A stretch of 64,000 bases of DNA from Natronocalculus amylovorans. Its GTDB lineage: Archaea; Halobacteriota; Halobacteria; Halobacteriales; Haloferacaceae. A program made the position numbers and the translations under genes. The stretch spans positions 124,001 through 188,000 of the forward strand of contig NZ_JAKRVX010000003.1 in the NCBI RefSeq assembly GCF_023638035.1, in the 5' to 3' direction. The notes beneath the pieces are model-generated. The model did not search any database. It had not been told where the DNA came from and was given only the letters and a program-made list of their open reading frames with translations. Within the stretch, counting starts at the first letter, position 1. Each line of letters opens with the position of its first letter. Positions 1 to 7,388 of this stretch are shown piece by piece.

Positions 1-324
1 TCGAGGGACGTGGATTGAAACGGTTTGTTCGCCGGGGAGGATTCGCTCACTCATGATGGAGAACGATCCTGCGCCCTCGGGCTGTTGGACAGATTCGGAG
101 ATCGTCACTCGTGTTGGCCGATCGGCTTCGAAGACAATCCGAAAGACTTCGGCTTCTGAATCGTACTCGTGATCCACGACTCGGACATGATTATCAACAT
201 GGAGTGGGTGACTCTCATTTTGTTGGGCTTGGGCTGTATCAGTAGCTTGAGCGGCAACACCACTAACTCCCATTATGAGTGATCCAACGAGTACGAATAG
301 TACGACCGTGAGCTTTGTCTTCAT
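1..324 (-). CDS. Exported protein, partial (runs off left edge)
   Basis: The reading frame opens at the ATG at 324 and stays open to the window edge, giving 108 residues with no stop. Residues 1 to about 25 form a classical signal peptide: MKTK, a hydrophobic core, then VSGVAAQA, a good signal peptidase site. The rest is polar and acidic. The start overlaps the stop of the upstream spike-like gene as ATGA, so the two are translationally coupled in one leftward operon. In pleolipovirus genomes a small membrane or secreted protein often follows the spike gene, so a virion or envelope role is possible, but I do not recognise the family. The C-terminus is not visible. Confidence 0.7.
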   Translation of the reverse strand, partial: MKTKLTVVLFVLVGSLIMGVSGVAAQATDTAQAQQNESHPLHVDNHVRVVDHEYDSEAEVFRIVFEADRPTRVTISESVQQPEGAGSFSIMSERILPGEQTVSIHVPR

Positions 325-2153
325 GACGTGCTCACCGACCCAGCAATGAAAACAATGAGCAAGGCAATAACGCCGTAAACAATACCACCACCTCTATCAA
401 ATTCGGGAAATGAAATTCCACCGCCTTGAGCGTCCTCGTATTTCTCGATCAGTCTTTCATTTTCCTCGCGCATTGCGTCCCACTCATCGGATGAGATATA
501 GTTGTCATCAGTTTGTGGTTCACTTGATGAAAACTCAGCACTGTTGTATTCCTCACCATCAGAATCAGTGATTGATTCGATGGTGAACTCATCTTGCAAT
601 TGGACGGTTTCGTATTGCGTTTGGTCCATATCACTGTAGAATTCGATTGATTCGACGTTTGTAACAGAGTCGTCTAGATCGTCGGAGAGGTCAACAGTCC
701 AATGTTCAGGTCCGTCTTCGTCGTCTTCGCCTTCAGAGTCGAAGTCGGAACCCGATATATGGACAGTCTCACCAGCAACAGTTTCAACAGTGTAAAGAGT
801 CTCATCGAAGGGTTCAGCGGTGAACGTGAGAACCCCACCGTCGATACCCTCCTCGAAATCGCCCCACGTACCGTGACCGCGTGATATGTCGTACGTGAGA
901 TAGACGGACCCATCGAGATCGTCAGGGTCGTAGCTCTCTCCAGAGTTGATACCGTCGTCGGGAGGCTCAGTGAGTGCAAGCGACCCGTAGATAGTTGCAT
1001 CTATGTCATGGAGATAGACCTCCGCCTCACGTTCGAGATCGACGGGGATATTGAGTGCTTGGAGATCAGCGACCGCTTGCGGGTAGCCTTCGTCATCGGG
1101 CATGAGTTCGGCCAATTCACGACTTGTGAATAGCTCCTCAGTGTCGAGATCGCCAGCTTGAACCTCTCCATAGACGCCAGAGACCCATGTTTCAAGACCA
1201 TCTTTTACGTCGTCAAATTCGTCATTGACTTTTTCGACGACAGAGTTCCAGTCGTCATAATCGAGATATTCGGGAGCGTCGAAGTCAAGCGTCGGCTTGA
1301 CCTTCGACCGAATATGATAATCGCGTGAGTCTATGTTACTACCCGTCGTCATAGAAACACTGCTCGATGTTTTATCACGGTCAAAGGGAGTCCAATGAGT
1401 TGTGTGGTCTCCCTCTTGGCTACCTTGGTGACCACCGTCAAAGTAGACATAGGTCTCAATCTCTACGAGATCATGAGTGTCCCCGTTGGGGAGCTCGTAT
1501 TCTATCGTTTCGATAGTAATGTCGTCATCGGGGTTGTCTCCATCCCACGCACCGCTCCCGTATTCATTGAGTTCAACGTTATCGAAGGACTCGGGAACCG
1601 TGAGTTCGTCATGTTCGCGGATGGATTCGACAAGATATTCAAGCTGTTGTGCAGACTCATTCCACGAGCGAATGAGGTTTGTAAGTACTGTTGATTGATA
1701 TTCAGTGACGGCTTCGTGGGCAGCATCGAGCACGTCTGATTCAGATACTTGTTCATTTAGTGCATCGATTGCAGCTATCTTCCCATCGGCATATGCAGCA
1801 TGATCGAGACCAACGAAAACCGTATCATTATCAACGAACGTGCTTGCGTTGTCCGACTGTCGGTTAGTGATTGCATCAGCGACGTTTTTTTGGAGTGCAT
1901 CAGGAGTCATCCCCTCAGGTGGGGGATTCGAGCCGATCGCCTCAGTTTCGCGGAGCGTCCAGCCGATAGCCATGCCAGCCGCAGCAGAGCCAGCAGTGGC
2001 CGCGCCGATAACGACCGCGGGAGCAATGGCTTCAGCCTCACCGACCGGTTGCCGATCAAATTTGTTGCTTGCCCCGACCACTCCAACGGTTCCGATCGCT
2101 GTTGCTGCCGATCGCCGCATGAACGCGCGTCGATCCATCACTTCGGTGCTCAT
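321..2153 (-). CDS. Spike-like envelope protein (betapleolipovirus type), Tat-exported
   Basis: This 610-aa protein opens with a twin-arginine signal (RRAFMRRS at residues 8-15 followed by a hydrophobic run), then has a second glycine/alanine-rich hydrophobic segment at about 44-65, a long acidic ectodomain, a short heptad-like stretch near 556-580 (EENERLIEKYEDA), a GGG linker and one membrane helix at about 588-608. Signal sequence, large ectodomain, coiled coil and C-terminal anchor is the architecture of pleolipovirus spike proteins, which mediate receptor binding and membrane fusion. It follows a four-helix membrane protein and a 32-aa membrane peptide with overlapping start and stop codons, as expected of a viral structural operon. 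The assignment to a provirus is inferred from architecture and order; a chromosomal S-layer-associated protein is the alternative. Confidence 0.65.
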   Translation of the reverse strand: MSTEVMDRRAFMRRSAATAIGTVGVVGASNKFDRQPVGEAEAIAPAVVIGAATAGSAAAGMAIGWTLRETEAIGSNPPPEGMTPDALQKNVADAITNRQSDNASTFVDNDTVFVGLDHAAYADGKIAAIDALNEQVSESDVLDAAHEAVTEYQSTVLTNLIRSWNESAQQLEYLVESIREHDELTVPESFDNVELNEYGSGAWDGDNPDDDITIETIEYELPNGDTHDLVEIETYVYFDGGHQGSQEGDHTTHWTPFDRDKTSSSVSMTTGSNIDSRDYHIRSKVKPTLDFDAPEYLDYDDWNSVVEKVNDEFDDVKDGLETWVSGVYGEVQAGDLDTEELFTSRELAELMPDDEGYPQAVADLQALNIPVDLEREAEVYLHDIDATIYGSLALTEPPDDGINSGESYDPDDLDGSVYLTYDISRGHGTWGDFEEGIDGGVLTFTAEPFDETLYTVETVAGETVHISGSDFDSEGEDDEDGPEHWTVDLSDDLDDSVTNVESIEFYSDMDQTQYETVQLQDEFTIESITDSDGEEYNSAEFSSSEPQTDDNYISSDEWDAMREENERLIEKYEDAQGGGISFPEFDRGGGIVYGVIALLIVFIAGSVSTS

Positions 2154-2248
2154 AGCGCACCCCCGAGGATGAACGCGCCCAAGCCCACAACACCGATCGC
2201 AAAGGTTGCGGCTGCTATGCGGATTTGAAAGTGTGATAATTGAATCAT
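2150..2248 (-). CDS. 32-aa single-helix membrane peptide
   Basis: ATG at 2248 leads through 32 codons to TGA at 2150-2152. The peptide has a short polar N-terminus (MIQLSHFQIR) and then one continuous hydrophobic helix ending GGAL. Its TGA overlaps the ATG of the spike-like gene (ATGA), and its own start lies 5 nt past the stop of the four-helix membrane protein. Such tight packing makes it very likely to be translated. Small single-helix proteins are common in haloviral structural operons, but no specific function can be given. Confidence 0.65.
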   Translation of the reverse strand: MIQLSHFQIRIAAATFAIGVVGLGAFILGGAL

Positions 2249-2252
2249 TGGC

Positions 2253-2645
2253 TTACTCCGAGTAGCTGATCCACACCGCGACTGCCGCGATCGCGATCCA
2301 TGCAACGAACTTCACAGCGTCACTCGTATCCAAGAGCGTCTGGAACGCAGGGACGAACGAGTACAGTGGTACGAGCAAGAAAACGCCCGCTATACCGAGG
2401 TACTCCCACTGCTCGTAATTCGACCCGTCCAGCTCGTTCGTCACCACAATCCACGCGATCGAGGCAACAGTGAGAATGAGTGCAACGGAGATCTCCGCGC
2501 CAGCTCCTTCCCACAATGGGGTGGCGAAATCATACCCGCCGAAAATGTTCAACCCGAAACTGAAGACACCGAGCACAAAGCTCGCCATCACCGGGAATAT
2601 TACCAATGCTCCTACGTCGATCAAATCAACTTGTTGTTGTGCCAT
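2253..2645 (-). CDS. Four-helix integral membrane protein (pleolipovirus VP3-like)
   Basis: This 130-aa protein is almost entirely hydrophobic, with four predicted membrane helices at about residues 10-33, 47-67, 82-100 and 109-127 and short acidic loops. Pleolipoviruses carry two major structural proteins: a small internal membrane protein with about four helices and a spike. This gene sits directly upstream of the spike-like gene in the same operon and matches the internal membrane protein in size, topology and position. The family link is inferred from these properties and not from residue-level alignment. A TATA-like element and a 7-bp inverted repeat precede the start. Confidence 0.6.
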   Translation of the reverse strand: MAQQQVDLIDVGALVIFPVMASFVLGVFSFGLNIFGGYDFATPLWEGAGAEISVALILTVASIAWIVVTNELDGSNYEQWEYLGIAGVFLLVPLYSFVPAFQTLLDTSDAVKFVAWIAIAAVAVWISYSE

Positions 2646-2648
2646 AAC

Positions 2649-2681
2649 GACGGTCAGACGACCGTCCGCTCCATCATATAA
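2649..2681 (-). promoter_or_regulatory. Promoter and operator-like inverted repeat of the leftward viral operon
   Basis: On the minus strand a TATA-like TTATATGATGG lies about 30 nt upstream of the ATG at 2645, the usual distance for a leaderless haloarchaeal transcript. Between them sits a perfect 7-bp inverted repeat, GACGGTC (2649-2655) and GACCGTC (2660-2666), separated by 4 nt. Its position over the expected transcription start suits a repressor site. No protein can be assigned to it. Confidence 0.4.
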
Positions 2682-2773
2682 CTCAGTTTTTCTATAGGTT
2701 TCCTATCGTGACTCTATCGTTCGCAGTACAGTCACAGTAATTGTTAAGTACAATCGGATGGCCCGCTTTCTCG

Positions 2774-2980
2774 ATGTTTCGTACTCTACGAAATCACGAC
2801 GGTACGCCACTGGTGGCGTTAGATCGCGATGAACTGCAGATGGACGGCGTATTAGACGGTCAGGGAGCTGTGCCGGACGACCAACCGATGCACATCCAGC
2901 GCGTCGGCAAAGCCTGCTATCTTGTCCGAGCTGTAAACGAAGATGGGCTTCCAGATCTCGATGAGGTGTTTCGGCTATGA
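2774..2980 (+). CDS. Small conserved-looking acidic protein, unknown function
   Basis: From the ATG at 2774 this gives 68 aa beginning MFRTLRNHDGTPLVALDRDEL. The pattern, a short basic strand followed by the turn around DRDEL and a second strand near PMHIQRVG, resembles the swapped-hairpin AbrB-type and related small beta proteins found beside haloarchaeal plasmids and proviruses, but this is only a resemblance. An upstream in-frame ATG at 2741 would add 11 residues. It diverges from the viral structural operon, and the 95 nt between them must hold both promoters. Confidence 0.5.
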   Translation: MFRTLRNHDGTPLVALDRDELQMDGVLDGQGAVPDDQPMHIQRVGKACYLVRAVNEDGLPDLDEVFRL

Positions 2981-3051
2981 ACCTCGTGGAAAGGGGTTCT
3001 CAACTCCGACCCCGTGGGGTTGCGCTCAGATGTATTCAACCGACCCGATGT

Positions 3052-3124
3052 ATGCACACGTTGGGCCGGTTGGGAGTGGTGAGTGTGCATAGATCGCGTG
3101 GGCTTGGGCCGCGATCGGGAGTGG
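3052..3124. repeat. Inverted repeat ATGCACAC/GTGTGCAT and adjacent direct repeats
   Basis: In the 240-nt gene-free stretch 2981-3220 an 8-bp perfect inverted repeat, ATGCACAC (3052-3059) and GTGTGCAT (3083-3090), flanks 23 nt. A near-direct repeat of TTGGGCCG-(n)-GGGAGTGGT occurs at 3061-3080 and again at 3104-3124. The half-site is the same word as in the operators near the repressor genes at 7.27-7.37 kb. The stretch also holds the CCCCGTGGGG palindrome near 3010-3020. It may be a regulatory or replication-control region of the integrated element. Confidence 0.45.
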
Positions 3125-3220
3125 TCGGTGACGGTGGAAGAGTGGTTAATATAAAGAAACGAGTGTTCAGTGAGTCGAAACCAACGGGTTTCGTTGGCCG
3201 GTCATACATTGGTACTTAAA

Positions 3221-3481
3221 ATGGCGAGTAAACGGACAACTATTCGGCTGAGTGATGAACGGCAGCTGTTGCTCGATCGGGCTTCAGAGATTGTAGCCAG
3301 TGGGCCAGATGACGATCCACCAACTTCGGACGTAATTGATGCAGCTCTGACTCACTTAATTGAGTCAAGAAAAAATATGCAGTCTGCACGCAAAAATCTA
3401 GACCCAGTAACTATACAACAATTTAATACGCCTGTTCTCGCGCTACAATATCGAGCAGTGATTGATGAACGTTGGAGATAG
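3221..3481 (+). CDS. Ribbon-helix-helix-like small protein (haloarchaeal family)
   Basis: The 86-aa protein from ATG 3221 begins MASKRTTIRLSDERQLLLDRASEIV, then has SDVIDAALTHLIESRK. A short basic beta strand followed by two helices is typical of MetJ/Arc (ribbon-helix-helix) DNA-binding proteins. The C-terminal half, ending LQYRAVIDERWR, is a motif I recall from a halo-specific family near mobile elements. The start is chosen because the preceding TTAAA and intergenic DNA suit a promoter; the longer frame from 3170 adds a non-acidic, unlikely extension. It is probably a transcription regulator or partner of a local toxin or viral function. Confidence 0.6.
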   Translation: MASKRTTIRLSDERQLLLDRASEIVASGPDDDPPTSDVIDAALTHLIESRKNMQSARKNLDPVTIQQFNTPVLALQYRAVIDERWR

Positions 3482-3546
3482 GTCAATCAGTTGTATGCTC
3501 TTTGTAATATTACAATAAAATAATGAGAAATTATGAGTTTATAAGC

Positions 3547-4017
3547 TTATGAAGACACGTCGGACTCAGTGAACTCGTATGTTTTGAGTGTGGTTGAGCG
3601 ATCGCCGTCATCAAATATAAGTGAAACAGTGTCACCTGCTTCTAGTTCATCACTAGCTTCTGTTGCATTTGCATCAAGTGTTCTTCCAGCATTGAAAGTT
3701 CCTTGAGAAATGTCTTTTTCTACATCAATATTTGAAGTGTTGAAGCTACCAACCACGTCTAAGTTATCTGCACTAATGGAGTCACCACTTCGGTGAGTGA
3801 ACGTTACAAGAGTTTCATCCGCCTCAAAATCATCCAATCCGTCCCCAGGGCTTGCGTCAACAGATGCACTTGGTGTGGTACTACCAATATCGTCACCGAG
3901 ACCAATGACAAATGTTCCGATCACTGCTGCGAGAATGACAGTGATTGCGACCATGAGGATAACCCCTATGACTGGAGAGACTGCGCGATCGTTTGTGAAT
4001 AAGTTTTTGAGTTTCAT
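3547..4017 (-). CDS. Archaeal type IV pilin-like protein
   Basis: This 156-aa protein opens MKLKNLFTNDRAVSPVIGVILMVAITVILAA: a basic N-terminus, the prepilin peptidase region before AVSPVIGVILMVAITV, and a hydrophobic helix, which is the hallmark of archaeal type IV pilins (PilA-like). The remainder is a small acidic beta domain of about 110 residues. The product would be processed by PibD and assembled into adhesive pili, or be a pseudopilin of unknown partner. No pilus assembly ATPase or platform gene is visible here, so it is an orphan that would use machinery coded elsewhere. It converges on the RHH-like gene. Confidence 0.85.
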   Translation of the reverse strand: MKLKNLFTNDRAVSPVIGVILMVAITVILAAVIGTFVIGLGDDIGSTTPSASVDASPGDGLDDFEADETLVTFTHRSGDSISADNLDVVGSFNTSNIDVEKDISQGTFNAGRTLDANATEASDELEAGDTVSLIFDDGDRSTTLKTYEFTESDVSS

Positions 4018-4190
4018 GTTTTCACGTTTGACACGTATGACCGGTAGAAGGGCTTATCATTGTCTGATACATCAGAACACTTGCAGGCCAACTGAGGCCG
4101 CACACATCCTTCTTGCCAAGTACTTGTGTCGTTAGTACCAACTACTCACCAAGTGACTTAAAATCGATGGGTCACCTATCAACAATGAGA

Positions 4191-4997
4191 ATGAGCACTC
4201 CAGGTGGGCGAGGAATCTTTTGCAATGAATCTCCTCTAATTGATACCTATTCACCGACCGGCGGGCTTTCCGCTGCGCAATCCGTCCAGCAGTACCGTCG
4301 TGTCCTTGAATACTGCGCCGAGCATCCACAACAGAAGTCTATGGCAGTCTCATCTGCACTTGACCTCCCACGAAGTCGTATCCGTACGTGGGTAGACGAG
4401 AACGGAGCACCGGATGCAGCTCGTGCAGTCGATGAAGCACACACGTTGGGGTGGCTTGGAGAGTTGGATACTGCGCGACAAACCCACTTTTCTACCCTCG
4501 TTGCAGGAATCTTCTCAGGTGGCTCGATTTCATCCGACTTGTACGTACCATCGTGGACCGTCGATCGCCCATCTGTGACTGACGCGATCGAAACGGCACT
4601 CCGAGAGCTTGGGTCTTCGGTTCGGTGCCGTCATGAAAATGTGGACAGCCGATCGACAGAGATCCTGCCAGAGAGGCATGCGTCACTCCTTGGGCGTGTC
4701 TTGGTGTGTATGGGTGCTCCGCTTGGACAGAAGGCAATTGACGACGATCTTCGAGTCCCGCCGCGCCTGTTTGATGCTTCTGAAGAAGTCCGGTTGGCAT
4801 TCTGTGAGGTGTACCTTCGAAATCGACTCAGCCCAATAGACGGACGAGCAAGTGGCCCGATTATGGAAGATCGACCAGCAGTGTATCGTGAGCAACTGGC
4901 TAACTTATTCCAGTCAGTCGGGATCGATGCGCGATCGGCAGAACGAACAGTTACCGTTCGATTCGACTCGCTGCCGTTTTCGATCGAAGAACTCTAA
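4191..4997 (+). CDS. Halo-specific protein with homeodomain-like HTH N-terminus, unknown function
   Basis: The 268-aa product from ATG 4191 begins MSTPGGRGIFC and carries a helix-turn-helix-like stretch at about residues 25-65 (QSVQQYRRVLEYC, then ALDLPRSRIRTWV). I recall related haloarchaeal proteins starting with MSTP-GRGIFC and SPTGGLSA, often in variable regions, but no biochemical function is known to me. Two further ATGs lie 24 and 78 nt upstream in frame; the family start favours 4191. The C-terminal 150 residues contain no motif I recognise. It could be a sequence-specific DNA-binding protein; LAGLIDADG or nuclease residues were not found. Confidence 0.6.
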   Translation: MSTPGGRGIFCNESPLIDTYSPTGGLSAAQSVQQYRRVLEYCAEHPQQKSMAVSSALDLPRSRIRTWVDENGAPDAARAVDEAHTLGWLGELDTARQTHFSTLVAGIFSGGSISSDLYVPSWTVDRPSVTDAIETALRELGSSVRCRHENVDSRSTEILPERHASLLGRVLVCMGAPLGQKAIDDDLRVPPRLFDASEEVRLAFCEVYLRNRLSPIDGRASGPIMEDRPAVYREQLANLFQSVGIDARSAERTVTVRFDSLPFSIEEL

Positions 4998-5435
4998 AAT
5001 CAATCGAGTTTTTCACGCCAATATCTTCGTTCAAATACTCCACATTTTACCCACACCGATTCGAATGTGTTAGTCTGAGGCTCGATCGAGCGCTTTCGAT
5101 GTTACATTCTCACCAGTTGCTTCTTTGAGATTGTCCTACTCTCGAGCACGAGTATCTGTCTTTTCGATTCGTATAATTGCACAACCACCTCGAAATCATA
5201 GGGTTTTGCGGTGACTCAAACTGTGTTTGTATATAAATAGGCCAACTCTTGGCGTTGGGCTGGGCCACGATATGTGTACAGACGATCGCGATTCGGTAAT
5301 TTTCGCACAACCACCGACCGGATTACTTGTGCAAAAACGCGGAAGGGATTTTTACGACGTGCAACCCCACGCGTGTGGGTGTCCTTTTTTCGTGTGGGGG
5401 TGATTCGCCCAGAGAATTAGGAAAGTAAAAGATGA
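4998..5435. other. 438-nt gene-free stretch with repeats and a hairpin plus T-tract
   Basis: No convincing gene is seen. An 11-bp direct repeat GCACAACCACC occurs at 5179-5189 and 5305-5315. GCACAA (5305-5310) and TTGTGC (5327-5332) form an inverted repeat. CCCAC-GCGT-GTGGG (5366-5379) followed by six T residues at 5385-5390 resembles a terminator for rightward transcripts and immediately precedes the AT-rich island. Confidence 0.5.
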
Positions 5436-5819
5436 TTATTTTTCGTCATCTAGATCCATCATCAATTTTACGATGTCTCCTCTAGACACATCTTGATTGT
5501 CAAGAGAAGGGTTTTTTGTTAAGCTCTTGGGTACACTTGTAAAATAAGACGAGAAGTCAAGTCCTCCCGTGTTTTCATCCGTCACCATTATCGAGTATTT
5601 TTCTTCAATTTCAACTGGTCTTACTCTTGCAATGCGATATTCAATCTGTCCAAGGTCTTCACCACTATCTGGATCTTCAATCGGGTCGCTTATTTTGTAA
5701 ATTCCATATCTTTGGGACTCTGTAACTCCATCTTTAGTACCAAGATTAGTCATAACAGTATATTCGTTTATAGTCTCGGCCACCTTACCCTTAATAGTCA
5801 TATTTGAGTCCTCGCTCAT
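5436..5819 (-). CDS. Small FlgT_C-like (beta-barrel) protein of an AT-rich gene pair
   Basis: This 127-aa protein contains KGKVAETINEYTVMTNLGTKDGV, then YGIYKI and DPDSGEDLGQIEYRIARVRP. I recall the same layout (a KVIEV strand, NLGSKDGV, then DPETGE-LG) in small bacterial proteins with the C-terminal domain fold of FlgT. The start is either the ATG at 5819 or the one at 5801, which gives a smaller overlap with the upstream membrane gene. It is co-oriented and overlapping with that gene, so the two probably work together. The DNA is very AT-rich and lacks the CGATCG hexamer, which points to acquisition from a distant source. Function is unknown. Confidence 0.65.
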   Translation of the reverse strand: MSEDSNMTIKGKVAETINEYTVMTNLGTKDGVTESQRYGIYKISDPIEDPDSGEDLGQIEYRIARVRPVEIEEKYSIMVTDENTGGLDFSSYFTSVPKSLTKNPSLDNQDVSRGDIVKLMMDLDDEK

Positions 5820-6591
5820 ATCTAATTTTTTGGAGCGTCTTTAGAGTCGTTTGTAACCGCTCTTTTTCAATGTTCGCTACGTCGTCAGTTAAAATTTTCA
5901 TCCTTGCGTACCCATTTTTGAGATCACTTTCTGCGTTTTTTTTCCAGTGTTCATCATCGTCTTTCCATTCGGTTATAACAAATTCAAATAATTTACCTGA
6001 CGTACTCTCAGACTCAATTAGTTCAGCTTTTCCAATTCGGCCATTCACAATTCCACAATGATTATCATCTGAGAATACATTGAATAATAGACCTTTAGCC
6101 AAACTCAATTCGTCTTCGGAGTTTGCGACAATAATCTCATTATCGCTCCGATAATCAACAACTCTAAGACCATCTGTTTCTTCGGTAGAATTCAAATATT
6201 CAGTAATTGCAAGCTGTTTATTTATTAAATTAATAGTCTCTTCTATTGGATCTCCGTATTTCCAGCTTTCTTGTAATTCAATCTGCTCCCCTATTTCATT
6301 GAGCAGTGGGATTACAGACGAGATATATTCGTGTTTTTGGCTAACAATCGGTGATATATCTTGTTTTTCACCAATTGCAAACCGCTTATCGTATATTATA
6401 ACAGAATTATGTTCCGATGATTCGCTTACAAGGAGTAAAAAGCCAAATATAAAAAGCAGAAATCCAATAAAGAGGGTTCCTGCTGACCCAAGGGAAATTG
6501 TATGAAACAGTATATCATACGTAACTACGACCATTATAATAAAACCAAGAAGTAGGGCTGCAAGAGATATAATTGGTTTTAATTTTCCCAT
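5791..6591 (-). CDS. Two-helix membrane protein with cytoplasmic domain, unknown
   Basis: The 266-aa protein starts at ATG 6591. Two membrane helices at about residues 7-30 and 37-57 form an N-terminal hairpin, followed by a roughly 200-residue soluble domain that is rich in Lys, Glu and Ile, unlike its acidic haloarchaeal neighbours. I recognise no catalytic motif. It overlaps the FlgT_C-like gene by up to 29 nt. A short membrane hairpin joined to a soluble domain, coupled to a small partner gene, inside an AT-rich island next to phage-type repressors and an integrase, is a layout seen in several antiviral defence systems; that role is a guess from context only. Confidence 0.7.
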   Translation of the reverse strand: MGKLKPIISLAALLLGFIIMVVVTYDILFHTISLGSAGTLFIGFLLFIFGFLLLVSESSEHNSVIIYDKRFAIGEKQDISPIVSQKHEYISSVIPLLNEIGEQIELQESWKYGDPIEETINLINKQLAITEYLNSTEETDGLRVVDYRSDNEIIVANSEDELSLAKGLLFNVFSDDNHCGIVNGRIGKAELIESESTSGKLFEFVITEWKDDDEHWKKNAESDLKNGYARMKILTDDVANIEKERLQTTLKTLQKIRYERGLKYDY

Positions 6592-6668
6592 ATGAGTTAG
6601 TTCCTGTTAAAGTAAAAACTCATATTACTTTTATTTTAGTATTGGAGTAAGTAGCTATGACACTGCGC

Positions 6669-6962
6669 TCATTGCTCCTGTGACCATCGACGTAATAGAT
6701 CTGCATCTAGATCGCCACGCAGGTACGCTAATCCCCAGGTTGTAATCTCATACATATCTGAATGAACTGGCTCGATCAACTCTCGTTCAGTCAGCTCACG
6801 ACAGCGCTCGCGAACACGAGCAGTGGAACATTGAAGATCGTTGAAACTCGGATCGTCAGCAATCAATTCAGGGGTTGACCAACCTTCTTCGGCAAGGTGT
6901 TCAAGAATTCGTTCATCAAGCTGTTGCATCCACCGCCCGGTCTTTCGTATTGGAGAGCCCAT
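6669..6962 (-). CDS. PhiH1 repressor-like winged-helix protein
   Basis: The 97-aa protein has the family pattern RKTGRWMQQLDERILEHLAEEG, then a recognition region (TARVRERCRELTERELIEPV) and a wing (MYEITTWGLAYLRGDLDADLLRR). Winged-helix proteins of this type are named after the repressor of halovirus PhiH1 and are found in proviruses and plasmids. It lies just downstream of, and in the same direction as, a second member of the same family, with only 5 nt between the genes. It probably controls lysogeny or maintenance functions of the element. Confidence 0.8.
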   Translation of the reverse strand: MGSPIRKTGRWMQQLDERILEHLAEEGWSTPELIADDPSFNDLQCSTARVRERCRELTERELIEPVHSDMYEITTWGLAYLRGDLDADLLRRWSQEQ

Positions 6963-6967
6963 TCTAT

Positions 6968-7255
6968 CTATGCACTCGCAGTACCCTCTCCTTCGCTCAT
7001 ATCCTGCAGTTCATCAGCGTCAAGCTCACCCTCAAGATACCGCTCTCCTTGGTCGGTGATGACGTAAACACCATTTCCTAAATGCGTAAGAAGCCCATGA
7101 TCAGCAAGCCGACTAAGACGGCGTGTGATCGTAGATCGAGAGACCCTGATGTACTTATGATTGGCAATATCTGTTGCATTACCGGAATCTGAATCTCGGA
7201 TAATCTCTAAGATTCTATCATCCCAGATCGTCATCCATGCACCACTCTTTCTCAT
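6968..7255 (-). CDS. PhiH1 repressor-like winged-helix protein (second copy)
   Basis: From ATG 7255 the 95-aa protein begins MRKSGAWMTIWDDRILEIIRD, a common opening of this haloarchaeal family; a longer frame from 7291 would put start sequence inside the palindromic operator and is less likely. The HTH region is VSRSTITRRLSRLADHGLL and the wing VYVITDQGERYLEGELDADEL. It is first in an operon with the 97-aa paralogue. Palindromes containing TGCACA overlap its promoter, so autoregulation is likely. Confidence 0.8.
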   Translation of the reverse strand: MRKSGAWMTIWDDRILEIIRDSDSGNATDIANHKYIRVSRSTITRRLSRLADHGLLTHLGNGVYVITDQGERYLEGELDADELQDMSEGEGTASA

Positions 7256-7267
7256 TAGCACACACAT

Positions 7268-7368
7268 TGCATTAATGCACAATGTGTGCATTGGATAGTG
7301 AGTAATAGCACACTATAGCCTTAATCACTCATTGTGTTTGAATTCAATTAATCAGTGCATTTATGCAC
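7268..7368. promoter_or_regulatory. Cluster of palindromic operator sites
   Basis: Four perfect palindromes lie in about 100 nt between the repressor operon and the zinc-ribbon/integrase operon: TGCATTAATGCA (7268-7279), ATGCACA-ATG-TGTGCAT (7275-7291), TTGAATTCAA (7338-7347) and GTGCAT-TT-ATGCAC (7355-7368). Three share the half-site ATGCAC(A). Position between divergent operons suggests that one or both winged-helix proteins bind here and switch between them, as phage repressors do. Confidence 0.6.
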
Positions 7369-7388
7369 ACCTAGCTTAATTGTGTACT

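Noticed and set aside
1395-1756. Several plus- and minus-strand open frames inside the spike-like gene
   Set aside because: They are alternate-frame shadows of the 610-aa gene, with unbalanced composition and no start signals.
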